NCBI GenBank assembly: GCA_946886925.1
Contig: CAMPJQ010000012.1
Coordinates: 1 to 16,348 of the forward strand
Direction: 5' to 3'
DNA: 16,348 nt
From: an uncultured Terrimonas sp.
GTDB taxonomy: Bacteria; Bacteroidota; Bacteroidia; Chitinophagales; Chitinophagaceae
The notes under the pieces are model-generated. The model saw nothing but the letters and a program-made list of their open reading frames with translations, did no database searches and had not been told where the DNA came from. Positions 7,194 to 15,473 of this stretch are shown here, one piece after another. A program made the position numbers and the translations under genes. The stretch's first letter is position 1, and every line of letters starts with the position of its first letter.

Positions 7194-9724
7194 TTAAGCT
7201 TCTGATTTTTCCTTTTTGCTTTCTTCCTTTAAGGTAAATTTCAGTAACGATTTTTCCTTGTCCAAATCAGCGATCAGGATATCACCTGCTTTTACATGCG
7301 TGTTCAGTATTTCTTCCGCCAAAGGATCCTCAAGATACTTTTGGATAGCCCTGTGCAGCGGTCGGGCGCCAAATTGCTGATCGTATCCCTTTTCTGCGAT
7401 GAAATTTTTGGCATCTAAGGTAAGTTCAAGTGAAAATCCAAGCGTGCTCAAACGTTTCATAACGCCCTTCATTAAAATGTCAATGATCTGGAAGATATGT
7501 TCCTGGGTGAGCGAATTGAAGATCATTACATCATCTATCCTGTTTAAAAACTCAGGACTAAATGTACGCTTCAACGCTTTTTCAATCACGGCTTTATTAT
7601 TCTCATCTGAGGTTAGTTGCCGTGCTGCTGTAGCAAAACCCACTCCTTCGCCGAAATCCTTCAACTGTCGTACACCAATATTGGAAGTCATGATGATCAG
7701 TGAGTTCTTGAAATCCACTTTCCTGCCTAAGCCATCTGTTAGCTGTCCGTCATCCAGTACCTGCAATAAAATGTTATAGATATCAGGATGCGCTTTTTCA
7801 ATCTCATCGAGCAATACTACTGAATACGGTTTGCGGCGTACTTTTTCCGTTAGCTGTCCGCCTTCTTCATATCCTACGTATCCGGGAGGCGCTCCAATTA
7901 ACCGGCTTACTGTAAATTTCTCCATGTACTCACTCATATCAATACGGATCAGCGCTTCGTCCGAATCGAACATGTATCTTGCCAACGCCCTGGCGAGCTC
8001 TGTTTTACCAACGCCTGTGGGGCCAAGAAAAATAAAAGAGCCAATAGGTTTCTTGGGATCTTTTAATCCTACGCGGTTACGCTGTATGGCTTTTACAATT
8101 TTTTGAATAGCCTCATCCTGTCCTACAACTGCACTTGCCAGGTCTTCTGCCATGCGGCGCAGTTTATCTGTTTCAGCCTGCACCATTCTTTTTACAGGAA
8201 TGCCTGTCATCATGCTCACCACTTCGGCGATCGCCTCTTCATCTATCGGGTAACGTTTATGCTTGCTTTCTTCTTCCCAATGTGCTTTTGCTTTTTCAAG
8301 ATCTTCCTGCAGCCTTTTTTCATTGTCGCGCAGTGATGCAGCTTCTTCAAAACGCTGGCTTTTTACTACTTTATTTTTTTCCTGTTTAATGTCTTCTATC
8401 TTCTTTTCCAATTCCACAATTTCGTTAGGCACATTAATATTCTTCAGGTGTACTCTTGCACCTACTTCATCCATCACGTCAATGGCCTTGTCGGGCAGCA
8501 GCCTGTCGGTAACATAACGGTCGCTCAGTTTTACACATGCGTCAATGGCATCCTCCGCATAAGTTACATTATGAAAATCTTCGTATTTAGATTTAATGTT
8601 CTGCAATATCTGTATGGTTTCTTCCACGCTTGGCGGATCTACCAGCACTTTCTGAAAGCGGCGATCCAATGCACCGTCTTTTTCAATGTACATGCGGTAT
8701 TCATCCAGCGTTGAAGCCCCAATGCACTGCAGTTCGCCACGGGCAAGCGCCGGTTTAAATATGTTGGAGGCATCTAAGGAGCCACTGGCTCCACCCGCTC
8801 CAACTATCGTGTGAATTTCATCAATGAAGAGAATAACATCCCTGTTCTTCTCCAGTTCATTCATAATGGCTTTCATCCTCTCTTCAAACTGGCCACGGTA
8901 TTTGGTGCCTGCTACCAGTGCAGCAAGATCAAGCGAAACCACGCGTTTATCAAACAATACCCTGGAAACTTTTCTTTGCACAATGCGCAAAGCAAGTCCT
9001 TCCACGATAGCCGTTTTACCAACACAGGCTCGCCTATTAAAATAGGGTTGTTTTTCTTGCGGCGCGACAGTATCTGCGATACTCTTTCAATTTCTTCTTC
9101 ACGGCCAACAATGGGATCTAAAGTGCCCATTTCGGCAAGCCGTGTAATATCACGTCCGAAATTATCCAAAACAGGCGTTTTGCTCTTGGTATTTGCCGCC
9201 TGTGCTTTCGACTTTTGCTGGTAACTTTTCTTTTCATCATCAAAATCGTCATCAGCATCGTCGGTATATTCGCTGCGCACATCATTGCTTTTGACCATGC
9301 CCAGCTCATTTCTGAAAAGGTCGTAGTCCACGTCAAACTGATTTAAAATTTGTGTAGCAATATTTTCTTTGTTTTTCAAAATAGAAAGCATCAGGTGCTC
9401 CGTTTCAACAGTAGGGCTTTTAAGCGCTTTTGCTTCAAGTACGGTAACCCGTATTACTTTCTCGGCTTGTTTGGTCAGGGGTAAACTGTTGATATTGGCA
9501 ATGTTTTTTCCTGTTTTATCTTTTACGGCCAACTCCACTTCTTTACGCAGTTCATAGAGGTCAACGTTAAGATTCTTCAGTATCTTCACCGCCATATTTT
9601 CTCCTTCCCTGATCAATCCCAGCAACAGATGCTCTGTTCCAATGAAATCATTTCCCAACCTCAGTGCTTCTTCCCTGCTGAATGAAATAATTTCTTTTAC
9701 CTGGGTAGAAAAATTATTATCCAT
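7194..9724 (-). pseudogene. clpC: ATP-dependent Clp protease ATPase ClpC, interrupted by a -1 frameshift
   Basis: With one base restored this encodes about 843 residues, the normal ClpC length: a hexameric AAA+ unfoldase that feeds substrates to ClpP. Parts in order are the double Clp N-domain (about 1-145), an acidic linker, the D1 ATPase with Walker A GEPGVGKT (about 231-238) and Walker B LFIDEIH (about 299-305), and a UVR-type coiled-coil middle segment (about 442-478). Then come D2 with Walker A GPTGVGKT (about 568-575), Walker B LLDE (about 638-641), and the VGF loop (about 695-697) that contacts ClpP in ClpC/ClpA proteins. The frame breaks at about 9025: after GEP the sequence lacks one base (a C on the plus strand), so the first frame runs on to end at 8912. 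The second frame is open from just inside the break down to 7194. Everything else is intact and family-like, so a sequencing or assembly indel, or a very recent mutation, is more likely than an old pseudogene. Confidence 0.85.
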
Positions 9725-9967
9725 GTAAATAGAATTTAAATAGTGATCGATACAATAATAACTAATAATTTTGACTTCTTATGATTAATAGAACATTGCA
9801 GGTGTGTGAATTATTGTGTTGGTGAGCGTTACAGCATATTTATTGTCTTCCAGGACTGGAATTATGCAAAAGATAAAACACACTTTTACGTATTCAGATA
9901 AAGCAATTAAAAATGAAAAGCGGTAAACTTTACCTGTAAAAAATCAATCTATCAAAAGAACTCAAGA

Positions 9968-10348
9968 ATGAACTTCAAAATAGATACCAAGGAAAAATTT
10001 CATGTCATATCGCTTAATGAATCTCAATTCTCTGCTAATATGACAGATAAACTACGAGAATTGTTTACTGAAGTTACACAAAATGATGTTAAACATATCA
10101 TTCTGAATTTAAAAACTGTTCAAAGCCTTGAGCAAACGGTTGCGCAATTTCTTGTAGAAGAGCAACAGAAAGCCTACGCGTCCAGCCGTTCATTTGTATT
10201 ATGTGAAATCCAGCCATCAGTAAAAGATGCACTCAAAAGACTTGACCTGCTGGATCTGCTCAATGTTACCCCCACCGAAAGTGAAGCATGGGATATTGTG
10301 CAAATGGAAGAGGTGGAAAGAGAGTTGCTTGGAGGGGAAGAAAGCTGA
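9968..10348 (+). CDS. STAS-domain protein (anti-sigma-factor-antagonist-like)
   Basis: A 126-residue single-domain cytosolic protein with the STAS pattern of alternating strands and helices: an N-terminal FHVISLNE strand, a VKHIILNLKTV strand at about 41-51, then the helix that normally carries the phosphorylated Ser, and RSFVLCEIQPSVKDALKRLDLLDLL at about 74-98 (described here in two overlapping parts: RSFVLCEIQPSVKDAL and KRLDLLDLL). In SpoIIAA-type proteins the switch site reads D-S-S-G; here the corresponding segment is QSLEQTVAQ (52-60), with no S-S-G, so regulation by the classical kinase/phosphatase switch is uncertain (T57 or S53 might substitute). No partner anti-sigma kinase is adjacent. 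It is divergent from clpC across a 243-bp gap. The ATG at 9968 fits the domain boundary. Confidence 0.75.
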   Translation: MNFKIDTKEKFHVISLNESQFSANMTDKLRELFTEVTQNDVKHIILNLKTVQSLEQTVAQFLVEEQQKAYASSRSFVLCEIQPSVKDALKRLDLLDLLNVTPTESEAWDIVQMEEVERELLGGEES

Positions 10349-10369
10349 TGGCGTTTTCCGGGACGCCAT
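10348..10369. terminator. Hairpin between the STAS gene and rluD
   Basis: A perfect 7-bp inverted repeat (ATGGCGT with ACGCCAT) around an 8-nt loop, beginning at the last base of the STAS stop codon, between convergent genes. Neither strand has a good T-tract after it, so it may be a weak or Rho-assisted terminator or a 3'-end stabiliser. Confidence 0.4.
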
Positions 10370-10415
10370 ATGCGGGTTGATATGTAAAAAATTAATATCC
10401 AAATATTGTTGCGGA

Positions 10416-11483
10416 TTATTCCACATTCATGCCTTTCGCTCCAACGTATCGTCTCCATTTTTCTATAACGGATTGCATATCGGCAGGTATTTCGCTTTCA
10501 AAAAGCATCTGTTTGCCGGATGTTGGATGTATAAATCCTAATGTTTTAGCATGAAGCGCGTGGCGCGGACAAAGCGCAAAACAGTTTTCAACAAACTGTT
10601 TGTATTTGGTGAAAACTGTTCCCTTAACAATTTTATCACCTCCATAAGTTTCATCGTTAAATAAAGGGTGGCCGATGTATTTCATGTGAACGCGTATTTG
10701 ATGGGTTCTCCCGGTTTCTAAGCGGCATTCAATCAAACTTACATAACCCAATCGTTCCAATACCCTGTAATGAGTAATCGCCTCTTTTCCATATTCCCCT
10801 TCAGGAAAGGTATCCATAATTTTACGGTGTCGCTGGTGGCGCCCTACATGCGCTACAATTGTTCCACTATCATCCGTAAAGTCGCCCCATACAAGCGCAA
10901 TATATCTTCTTTGCACGGTATGCTCTGCAAACTGGCTGGCCAGGCGCACGGAAGCGATTTCATTTTTAGCCAGCACCAGTAATCCGGTAGTATTTTTATC
11001 TATCCGGTGCACCAATCCAAAACGGGGTAATTCAGATTCAGATAATTCGGGCTGCTGCTGTTTTAAATACCAGCTTATACCATTTACTACCGTTCCCGTA
11101 TAATTGCCGGAGCCGGGGTGTACTACCATGCCGGCGGGCTTATAGAGAATAATAATATCATCATCCTCATACCTGATATCGAGTGGAAGCTGTTCGGGGA
11201 TCACTTCTGTTAATTCAGGGGCAGTGTCGGAATACATGATGATATGATCTCCGGGGCGTATTTTATAATTGGATTTTACCACCTGGTTGTTTACGAAAAC
11301 AAAACCTTTTTCAATACCCTGCTGCAATTTATTCCTGGTGCCGCCTTCCATACGGCTAATGAGGAACTTATCAATACGAATCGATTCCTGTCCTTTGTCT
11401 ACAGTAAAGGATAGGCGCTCATAGCGCGATTCACTGCTGTCGCCATCTTCCAGTTCATTTTCCCATTCCGTTTCTTTGGGCAT
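10416..11483 (-). CDS. rluD: RluA/RluD-family rRNA pseudouridine synthase
   Basis: A 355-residue enzyme that converts uridine to pseudouridine in structured RNA, most likely 23S rRNA. The order of domains is a Glu-rich N-terminal tail (1-20), an S4 RNA-binding domain (about 32-85, including the RIDKFLISRM helix), and then the catalytic domain with YKPAGMVVHPG (114-124), the signature GLVHRIDKNTTGLLVLAK (156-173) containing catalytic D162, and a RTHQIRVH segment. The frame is open to 11597, but those 38 extra residues would overlap the neighbouring gene's end. The ATG at 11483 is supported by a TAnnTTTG box 16 bp upstream. The symbol is given for the family type; RluA-family paralogues are hard to tell apart and the target uridines are not certain. 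Confidence 0.88.
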   Translation of the reverse strand: MPKETEWENELEDGDSSESRYERLSFTVDKGQESIRIDKFLISRMEGGTRNKLQQGIEKGFVFVNNQVVKSNYKIRPGDHIIMYSDTAPELTEVIPEQLPLDIRYEDDDIIILYKPAGMVVHPGSGNYTGTVVNGISWYLKQQQPELSESELPRFGLVHRIDKNTTGLLVLAKNEIASVRLASQFAEHTVQRRYIALVWGDFTDDSGTIVAHVGRHQRHRKIMDTFPEGEYGKEAITHYRVLERLGYVSLIECRLETGRTHQIRVHMKYIGHPLFNDETYGGDKIVKGTVFTKYKQFVENCFALCPRHALHAKTLGFIHPTSGKQMLFESEIPADMQSVIEKWRRYVGAKGMNVE

Positions 11484-11499
11484 TGCCTGCTTTTTTGGG

Positions 11500-11507
11500 C
11501 AAAGATA
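11500..11507 (-). promoter_or_regulatory. Putative Bacteroidota -7 promoter box for rluD
   Basis: TATCTTTG on the minus strand matches TAnnTTTG exactly, 16 bp before the rluD ATG at 11483. It lies inside the alternative longer reading frame, which would leave that version untranslatable from this promoter. Confidence 0.55.
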
Positions 11508-11539
11508 GCGGTTAACAGGAACAAGCCTGCTGCAACAGT

Positions 11540-11558
11540 TTATTGGAAGTGCCAATAA
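11540..11558. other. Inverted repeat between the GH5 gene and rluD
   Basis: A perfect 7-bp stem (TTATTGG with CCAATAA) and 5-nt loop, 27 bp past the GH5 stop and just upstream of the rluD promoter box. There is no T-tract on the minus side. It could be a weak terminator for the GH5 transcript or a binding site upstream of rluD; the sequence does not decide. Confidence 0.35.
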
Positions 11559-11584
11559 CAGGATCTTTAGTCCTAAAAAATTTC

Positions 11585-12730
11585 TTATTGCTTGCACATC
11601 AGGTCAAGGAACTTCCTGTCTAATTTGTGGCCATACCAGTCTTCATAAGCCACATCTGTTCTCCCGGAATTGAGCACTCCAAAATCTCCTATAAAATTCC
11701 ATACTGCAAAACCAATATTGCCGGCTTTAAGAATGCTGAGCACATCGGTAAACCACGCCATAAATACATTATGCGGGGTTTTGTTCCAGCAGCCACACTC
11801 ACCGCAGTGTACCCCAACGCCCTGCTGTATTAAATTGGTCCATGGTTTATAATAGGCTTCAAGCATAGCCTTACTAAAATGTTTTCCTCCTACCTCTCCC
11901 GGCCATTTGGGTTCAGGCAGGTTATTAATGTCTTTATTGGCCCAGGGTGCTTTATAGTGAGAGATAGCGCCGGGATAATATCCCCTGCAACTTTGCCCGA
12001 TATTCAGATCTTTAATTTCCGGAATGGGTGTATTGCCCACATTATTGCCATCGGCAATTACAAGATATTCCGGGTTTTCTTTACGAATGGCCTCAGCGGC
12101 TCCTTTGGCAACCTTGCGGTATATATCCCCGGGTACCGGTCCCGATTTGGAATGCTGGTCGTTCATATCTTCCCGCATGCTGGGCTCATTTACCAGGTCA
12201 AAACTTATTTTTTGGGACGACAGGTTTTTATATTTTTTAGCCCACATATTCCAGTGGAAATAAAAAGCCTCCTGTGCTGCTCCATCTTTCCATAAATTAT
12301 AGGGCTCATGAAATCCGGCGTTAATGCAATAGCCCGGCGCACGATGCAGGTTAAGGCTTACATGCATACCATATTTATGCGCCGTAGTTACCAGGGCATC
12401 TATCCTGTCTACCGCTTCATTATTGATCTTATATACATCGTCGGGTATAATGTCTTTCGAGTGGTCTATATCCAGGTAATGAGGGTAGGCCATAGGTACA
12501 CGTACGAAATTAAATCCCCAGTCGCGCATCCATTTATAGTGTTCTTCGGTAGTAGGATTACGCGCAGGATTAGGGTTGGGTGAAAAGAAATCGAGCAGAT
12601 TAAATCCCTTCCAACGGGGTAATTTATTGGGTGCAGGCAACTGCCAGGATGAGGCAATCGACCTGATTTCCGCTAAGCTTAGTCCCGCAGTAACGAGTCC
12701 TGTATTTTTTATAAAATTTTTACGGTTCAT
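11585..12730 (-). CDS. Exported glycoside hydrolase family 5-like protein (cellulase type)
   Basis: A 381-residue protein with a (beta/alpha)8 GH5 pattern. The N-terminal MNRKNFIKNTGLVTAGLSLA looks like the Tat-type leader common in Bacteroidota, with Arg-Lys in place of Arg-Arg, so export is likely. Family landmarks are the early GFNLLDFF (42-49), FNFVRVPM (73-80), SLNLHRAPG (125-133) with the conserved His-Arg, FDLVNEP (177-183) with the acid/base E182, and GVHCGECG (306-313) with the probable nucleophile E311, followed by AVWNF (342-346) with the sugar-platform Trp. It probably hydrolyses a beta-linked glucan or mannan, but the substrate cannot be read. No carbohydrate-binding module or SusC/D pair is present, so it is not in a typical polysaccharide utilisation locus here. 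It is divergent from lipB. Confidence 0.87.
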   Translation of the reverse strand: MNRKNFIKNTGLVTAGLSLAEIRSIASSWQLPAPNKLPRWKGFNLLDFFSPNPNPARNPTTEEHYKWMRDWGFNFVRVPMAYPHYLDIDHSKDIIPDDVYKINNEAVDRIDALVTTAHKYGMHVSLNLHRAPGYCINAGFHEPYNLWKDGAAQEAFYFHWNMWAKKYKNLSSQKISFDLVNEPSMREDMNDQHSKSGPVPGDIYRKVAKGAAEAIRKENPEYLVIADGNNVGNTPIPEIKDLNIGQSCRGYYPGAISHYKAPWANKDINNLPEPKWPGEVGGKHFSKAMLEAYYKPWTNLIQQGVGVHCGECGCWNKTPHNVFMAWFTDVLSILKAGNIGFAVWNFIGDFGVLNSGRTDVAYEDWYGHKLDRKFLDLMCKQ

Positions 12731-12845
12731 ATTTATGATGCAATATTTATTGTGATCAATTTACAATATAAGGTTTTCCAAGATAAGTAATAAGATCGGT
12801 GAAGCGGCCGGGAAAGGGAAACGATTTCCGTTACTTTAAATGAAA

Positions 12846-12853
12846 TAACTTTG
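12846..12853 (+). promoter_or_regulatory. Putative Bacteroidota -7 promoter box immediately before lipB
   Basis: TAACTTTG matches TAnnTTTG exactly and ends 5 bp before the lipB ATG at 12859. A TTTC about 17 bp further upstream could serve as a weak -33 element. Transcription would begin at or next to the start codon, implying a leaderless mRNA. Confidence 0.55.
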
Positions 12854-12858
12854 CAGGC

Positions 12859-13608
12859 ATGCAGGAAGTTTTTTTTAGAGACATGGGCGCTGTAGCCTAT
12901 AAAGATGCTTGGGATTTCCAGGAGCAACTGCTGCAGAAGAATGTACAGGCAAAAACATTGGCTAAAGCCGGGTTGTCCTATGCATCATCCCACGACACCC
13001 GGCAGGAACTCTTTTCTGAACAGCAAGCCGATACACATCATCATTTGCTTTTGTGTGAACATCATCCCGTATATACGTTAGGCAAAAGCGGGCATGCCGA
13101 AAATGTACTGATCAGCGAAGCAGCTCTTCATCAAAAAGGCATTGAATATTATCAAACCAACAGGGGAGGAGATATTACCTTTCATGGGCCGGGACAAATT
13201 GTAGGTTATCCTATTCTTGACCTGGAAAAATATTATACCGATATCGGCAAATACCTGCGTAACCTGGAAGAAGTGGTTATTCTTACTTTGCAACAGTATG
13301 GTATAAAAGGTGAACGTTCACCCGGTGAAACAGGCGTATGGATAGAACCTTCAGTAAAAGGGAGAGAAAGGAAGATATGTGCCATGGGTGTGCGTTGCAG
13401 TCGTTGGATAACCATGCACGGCTTTGCATTGAATGTAAACACCAGCCTGGATTATTTTAATTATATCATTCCCTGCGGTATTGCCAATAAGCAGGTAACT
13501 TCAATAGAAAAAGAATTGAATTTTAACCCCGGAACAGAGACTGTAAAAGCAACCCTGAAAAATTGTTTTGAACAGATATTCGATTGTACCCTTGTTGGTG
13601 AAAGTTAA
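12859..13608 (+). CDS. lipB: Octanoyl-[acyl-carrier-protein]-protein N-octanoyltransferase
   Basis: A 249-residue cytosolic enzyme that moves octanoyl from acyl carrier protein to lipoyl domains, the first step of lipoate attachment to 2-oxoacid dehydrogenases and the glycine cleavage H protein. Landmarks are GAVAYKDAWDFQE (10-22), the hallmark RGGDITFHGPGQ (102-113), the catalytic Lys K172 in RERKICAMGVR, MHGFALNVN (186-194), and the catalytic Cys C206 in IIPCGI. The length is typical. The first residues MQEVFFRDMG match the usual strand preceding the conserved Y-x-x-A-W, supporting the ATG at 12859. No lipA lies in the window. The stop is 4 bp from the stop of the convergent downstream gene. 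Confidence 0.95.
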   Translation: MQEVFFRDMGAVAYKDAWDFQEQLLQKNVQAKTLAKAGLSYASSHDTRQELFSEQQADTHHHLLLCEHHPVYTLGKSGHAENVLISEAALHQKGIEYYQTNRGGDITFHGPGQIVGYPILDLEKYYTDIGKYLRNLEEVVILTLQQYGIKGERSPGETGVWIEPSVKGRERKICAMGVRCSRWITMHGFALNVNTSLDYFNYIIPCGIANKQVTSIEKELNFNPGTETVKATLKNCFEQIFDCTLVGES

Positions 13609-13612
13609 TATA

Positions 13613-14419
13613 TTACGGCACCCTCACTTTGTTTTTTTCTTTGAGCTTACCATCTTCAAATAATTCAAACCTGAACCAGCCTGCATGCATGAAATTGGAT
13701 TTATCCAGCGTAAAAATATGTTCTTTAATATCATTGATCCGAAACAGGATATTGCCATCTGCCTCGTAGAACCTGATTTTAAAATTGTTCAGTCTTCCCG
13801 GAGGTAATACAATAGTAATATTGCCATCAGGATTTGTAAAAACAAAGCTTGAGGGTTTATATGGTTCGGGTCTTACTAAATTCATGGTGTCCGCTATTAA
13901 ACCATCGCTTCTCTTTTTTCCGGAAGTTTGGGCGGCAGATTGCAGTTGGTATGAGGTTGATGTTTCGTTTGTAGCTACAGCACTTGTTTTAGCAGGGCCT
14001 TTGTTATCCTGCACGTTTGGTTGAGCAATTACATTACTATTGGTTCCATTTTTTTCTTTTTTTGCCACCGGAGGCCGATCTTTATGCGGTTTTTGTGCTG
14101 TGCTGAACATATAATTTCCATTGTCGAGCAGAATATACAATTTGTAGAAAGATGAAGTATCCGGGGCATTGTTATCAAGAAACCCATTGGTAACCGATGA
14201 GGGATCGGGCAGGGTTAAAATGGTTTTAAAACCTTTCAAACTATCTGGTGAACGTTGGATGCTCAACTGTTTTATTACGGGAAAATCGTTTACCCAACTC
14301 AAGATTACTTTACCGTTTCTGTTTACAACCGTAAAATCGGGGAGGGTATCCTGCGACCGGACGGTATAGCTGCATAAAATAAATGTAAAGAAAGCAATAG
14401 CCCGGGAAACAATTTTCAT
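13613..14419 (-). CDS. Exported fibronectin-III-like hypothetical protein
   Basis: A 268-residue secreted or periplasmic protein of unknown function. Residues 1-22 form a signal peptide (MKIVSRAIAFFTFILCSY, then TVRSQ). Residues about 26-108 look like a fibronectin type III fold (KVILSWVND, then SIQRSPDSL, then FYKLYILLDNG). A low-complexity Lys/Asn/Thr/Ser linker spans about 110-170, and a second beta-rich domain about 188-268 ends in KNKVRVP. That last domain has the spacing of a type IX secretion C-terminal tail (strand, D-G-N-I turn, G-x-F strand, terminal basic strand) but only loosely. The frame is open to 14458; I chose the ATG at 14419 because it starts the signal peptide cleanly and the longer start lies inside the promoter box. 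Confidence 0.72.
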   Translation of the reverse strand: MKIVSRAIAFFTFILCSYTVRSQDTLPDFTVVNRNGKVILSWVNDFPVIKQLSIQRSPDSLKGFKTILTLPDPSSVTNGFLDNNAPDTSSFYKLYILLDNGNYMFSTAQKPHKDRPPVAKKEKNGTNSNVIAQPNVQDNKGPAKTSAVATNETSTSYQLQSAAQTSGKKRSDGLIADTMNLVRPEPYKPSSFVFTNPDGNITIVLPPGRLNNFKIRFYEADGNILFRINDIKEHIFTLDKSNFMHAGWFRFELFEDGKLKEKNKVRVP

Positions 14420-14455
14420 AGCAATAATTATCAAAAGCATTAACGCTGAACGCAA

Positions 14456-14463
14456 CAAAGATA
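14456..14463 (-). promoter_or_regulatory. Putative Bacteroidota -7 promoter box for the FnIII-like gene
   Basis: TATCTTTG on the minus strand matches TAnnTTTG exactly, 36 bp before the ATG at 14419. A TTTT about 19 bp further upstream could be the -33 element. The box lies in the 60-bp gap after the PLP-enzyme gene. Confidence 0.5.
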
Positions 14464-14479
14464 ATGCTACACTTGTATA

Positions 14480-15397
14480 TTAAAACACTAAAACTCCGGG
14501 TGCAAGAGACAGGTTGCCCTGTAAACCCCCGCTGTGAATGGCTAAGATGCGGGATTGTGGCTTAAAAAAATCTTTCCCCATCAGATCAAATATACCATAC
14601 ATCATTTTTGCGGTATAAACAAAATCCAGCGGAATAGTTGATGCATGATAAAACCAGTTCATCCACCCGGTTAATGCAGGGGTATATTTTGCATATCCCC
14701 CAAAATGATAATCATGTATAATGCTAAAACTGCCAGGCAGAGATGTATTTAATAAAGATTTTATTTCATCGTTCAAACCAATATTGTTCTTCATAACACT
14801 TATGCCTGTAACCTGTTGATGGGGTTTTGTGGCCTGTATGATGCCGGCTATGGTTGTTCCTGTTCCCACGGCCGAAACAATATGTGTATAATGGCCGGTA
14901 TCTGTGCTGTGCAATATTTCCGCTGCGCCCTGCATTCCCAGCGAACCAAACCCGCCTTCAGGAATAACGTATACCTTACCAAATTGCACTTCAAAATTTG
15001 TGCTATGCACGTTTCTTTTTATTGCATCGTATTCATTCCTTGGTAAAAAAACGAGCTGCATTTGGCAGGCATGTGCTTCCTGCAGGGTATGCGACCATTG
15101 TTTGGGGGCTTCTCCCCTGATAACGCCAACAGCCTTAAGTCCCAGCATTTTTGCTGCATAGGCAGTAGCTGCAATATGGTTGGAATAGGGACCGCCAAAT
15201 GTGAGTAATGTAGTGTATCCTTTATTTACAGCGTCGCCTGTATAATATTGAAGTTTGAACCATTTATTTCCGGAAACTACTGGGTGTATTCTATCAAGCC
15301 GTAGCACATCAAGCCGTACTTTTTTTTGATCAGTAAGGGGATTTTTAATGGTATCCGTTGTAACGGGCTCTGCAGATATAATTTCACCACCATCCAT
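14480..15397 (-). CDS. PLP-dependent 1-aminocyclopropane-1-carboxylate deaminase/D-cysteine desulfhydrase-like protein
   Basis: A 305-residue fold-type II PLP enzyme. K45 in VSGNKWFKLQ is the probable Schiff-base lysine, by position of the G-N-K motif. Other landmarks are the conserved FGGPYSNH (67-74), PEGGFGSLGMQG (145-156), the phosphate-binding AVGTGTTIAG, and the C-terminal IHSGGLQGN. Relatives either deaminate 1-aminocyclopropane-1-carboxylate or release sulfide from D-cysteine. The two activities differ by a few active-site residues I cannot assign confidently, and in many bacteria these proteins act as D-cysteine desulfhydrases. The protein is slightly shorter than the classical ACC deaminase. 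It lies 76 bp downstream of sdhB, too far to assume an operon, and no clear promoter or terminator is seen between them. Confidence 0.87.
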   Translation of the reverse strand: MDGGEIISAEPVTTDTIKNPLTDQKKVRLDVLRLDRIHPVVSGNKWFKLQYYTGDAVNKGYTTLLTFGGPYSNHIAATAYAAKMLGLKAVGVIRGEAPKQWSHTLQEAHACQMQLVFLPRNEYDAIKRNVHSTNFEVQFGKVYVIPEGGFGSLGMQGAAEILHSTDTGHYTHIVSAVGTGTTIAGIIQATKPHQQVTGISVMKNNIGLNDEIKSLLNTSLPGSFSIIHDYHFGGYAKYTPALTGWMNWFYHASTIPLDFVYTAKMMYGIFDLMGKDFFKPQSRILAIHSGGLQGNLSLAPGVLVF

Positions 15398-15473
15398 TTC
15401 TAAAATCTAAATCAACGACAGGAAAAATAAGCGGAAAATGAATTGATTTACCGTTTCACTTATCAATTTTAAA

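Noticed and set aside
9015..9040. Programmed ribosomal frameshifting as the explanation of the clpC frame break
   Set aside because: A -1 shift is needed but there is no slippery heptamer (the site reads GAGCCTGTGTTGG), and the shift would put Cys in place of the invariant Gly of Walker A. A missing base explains it more simply.
7399..9224. Several long plus-strand open frames inside clpC
   Set aside because: They are antisense to a clear, conserved coding sequence and their products show low-complexity, Ser/Phe/Cys-rich composition with no family motif.
9725..9967. Promoter boxes for clpC and the STAS gene in their shared upstream region
   Set aside because: Only imperfect matches were seen (TATTATTG at 9753-9760 on the minus strand; TATCTTTTG near 9867-9875 on the minus strand; none good on the plus strand), so no promoter is called.
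11484..11597. Longer rluD product starting at 11597
   Set aside because: The extra 38 residues overlap the end of the GH5 gene, are unlike the family, and span the TATCTTTG promoter box and an inverted repeat.
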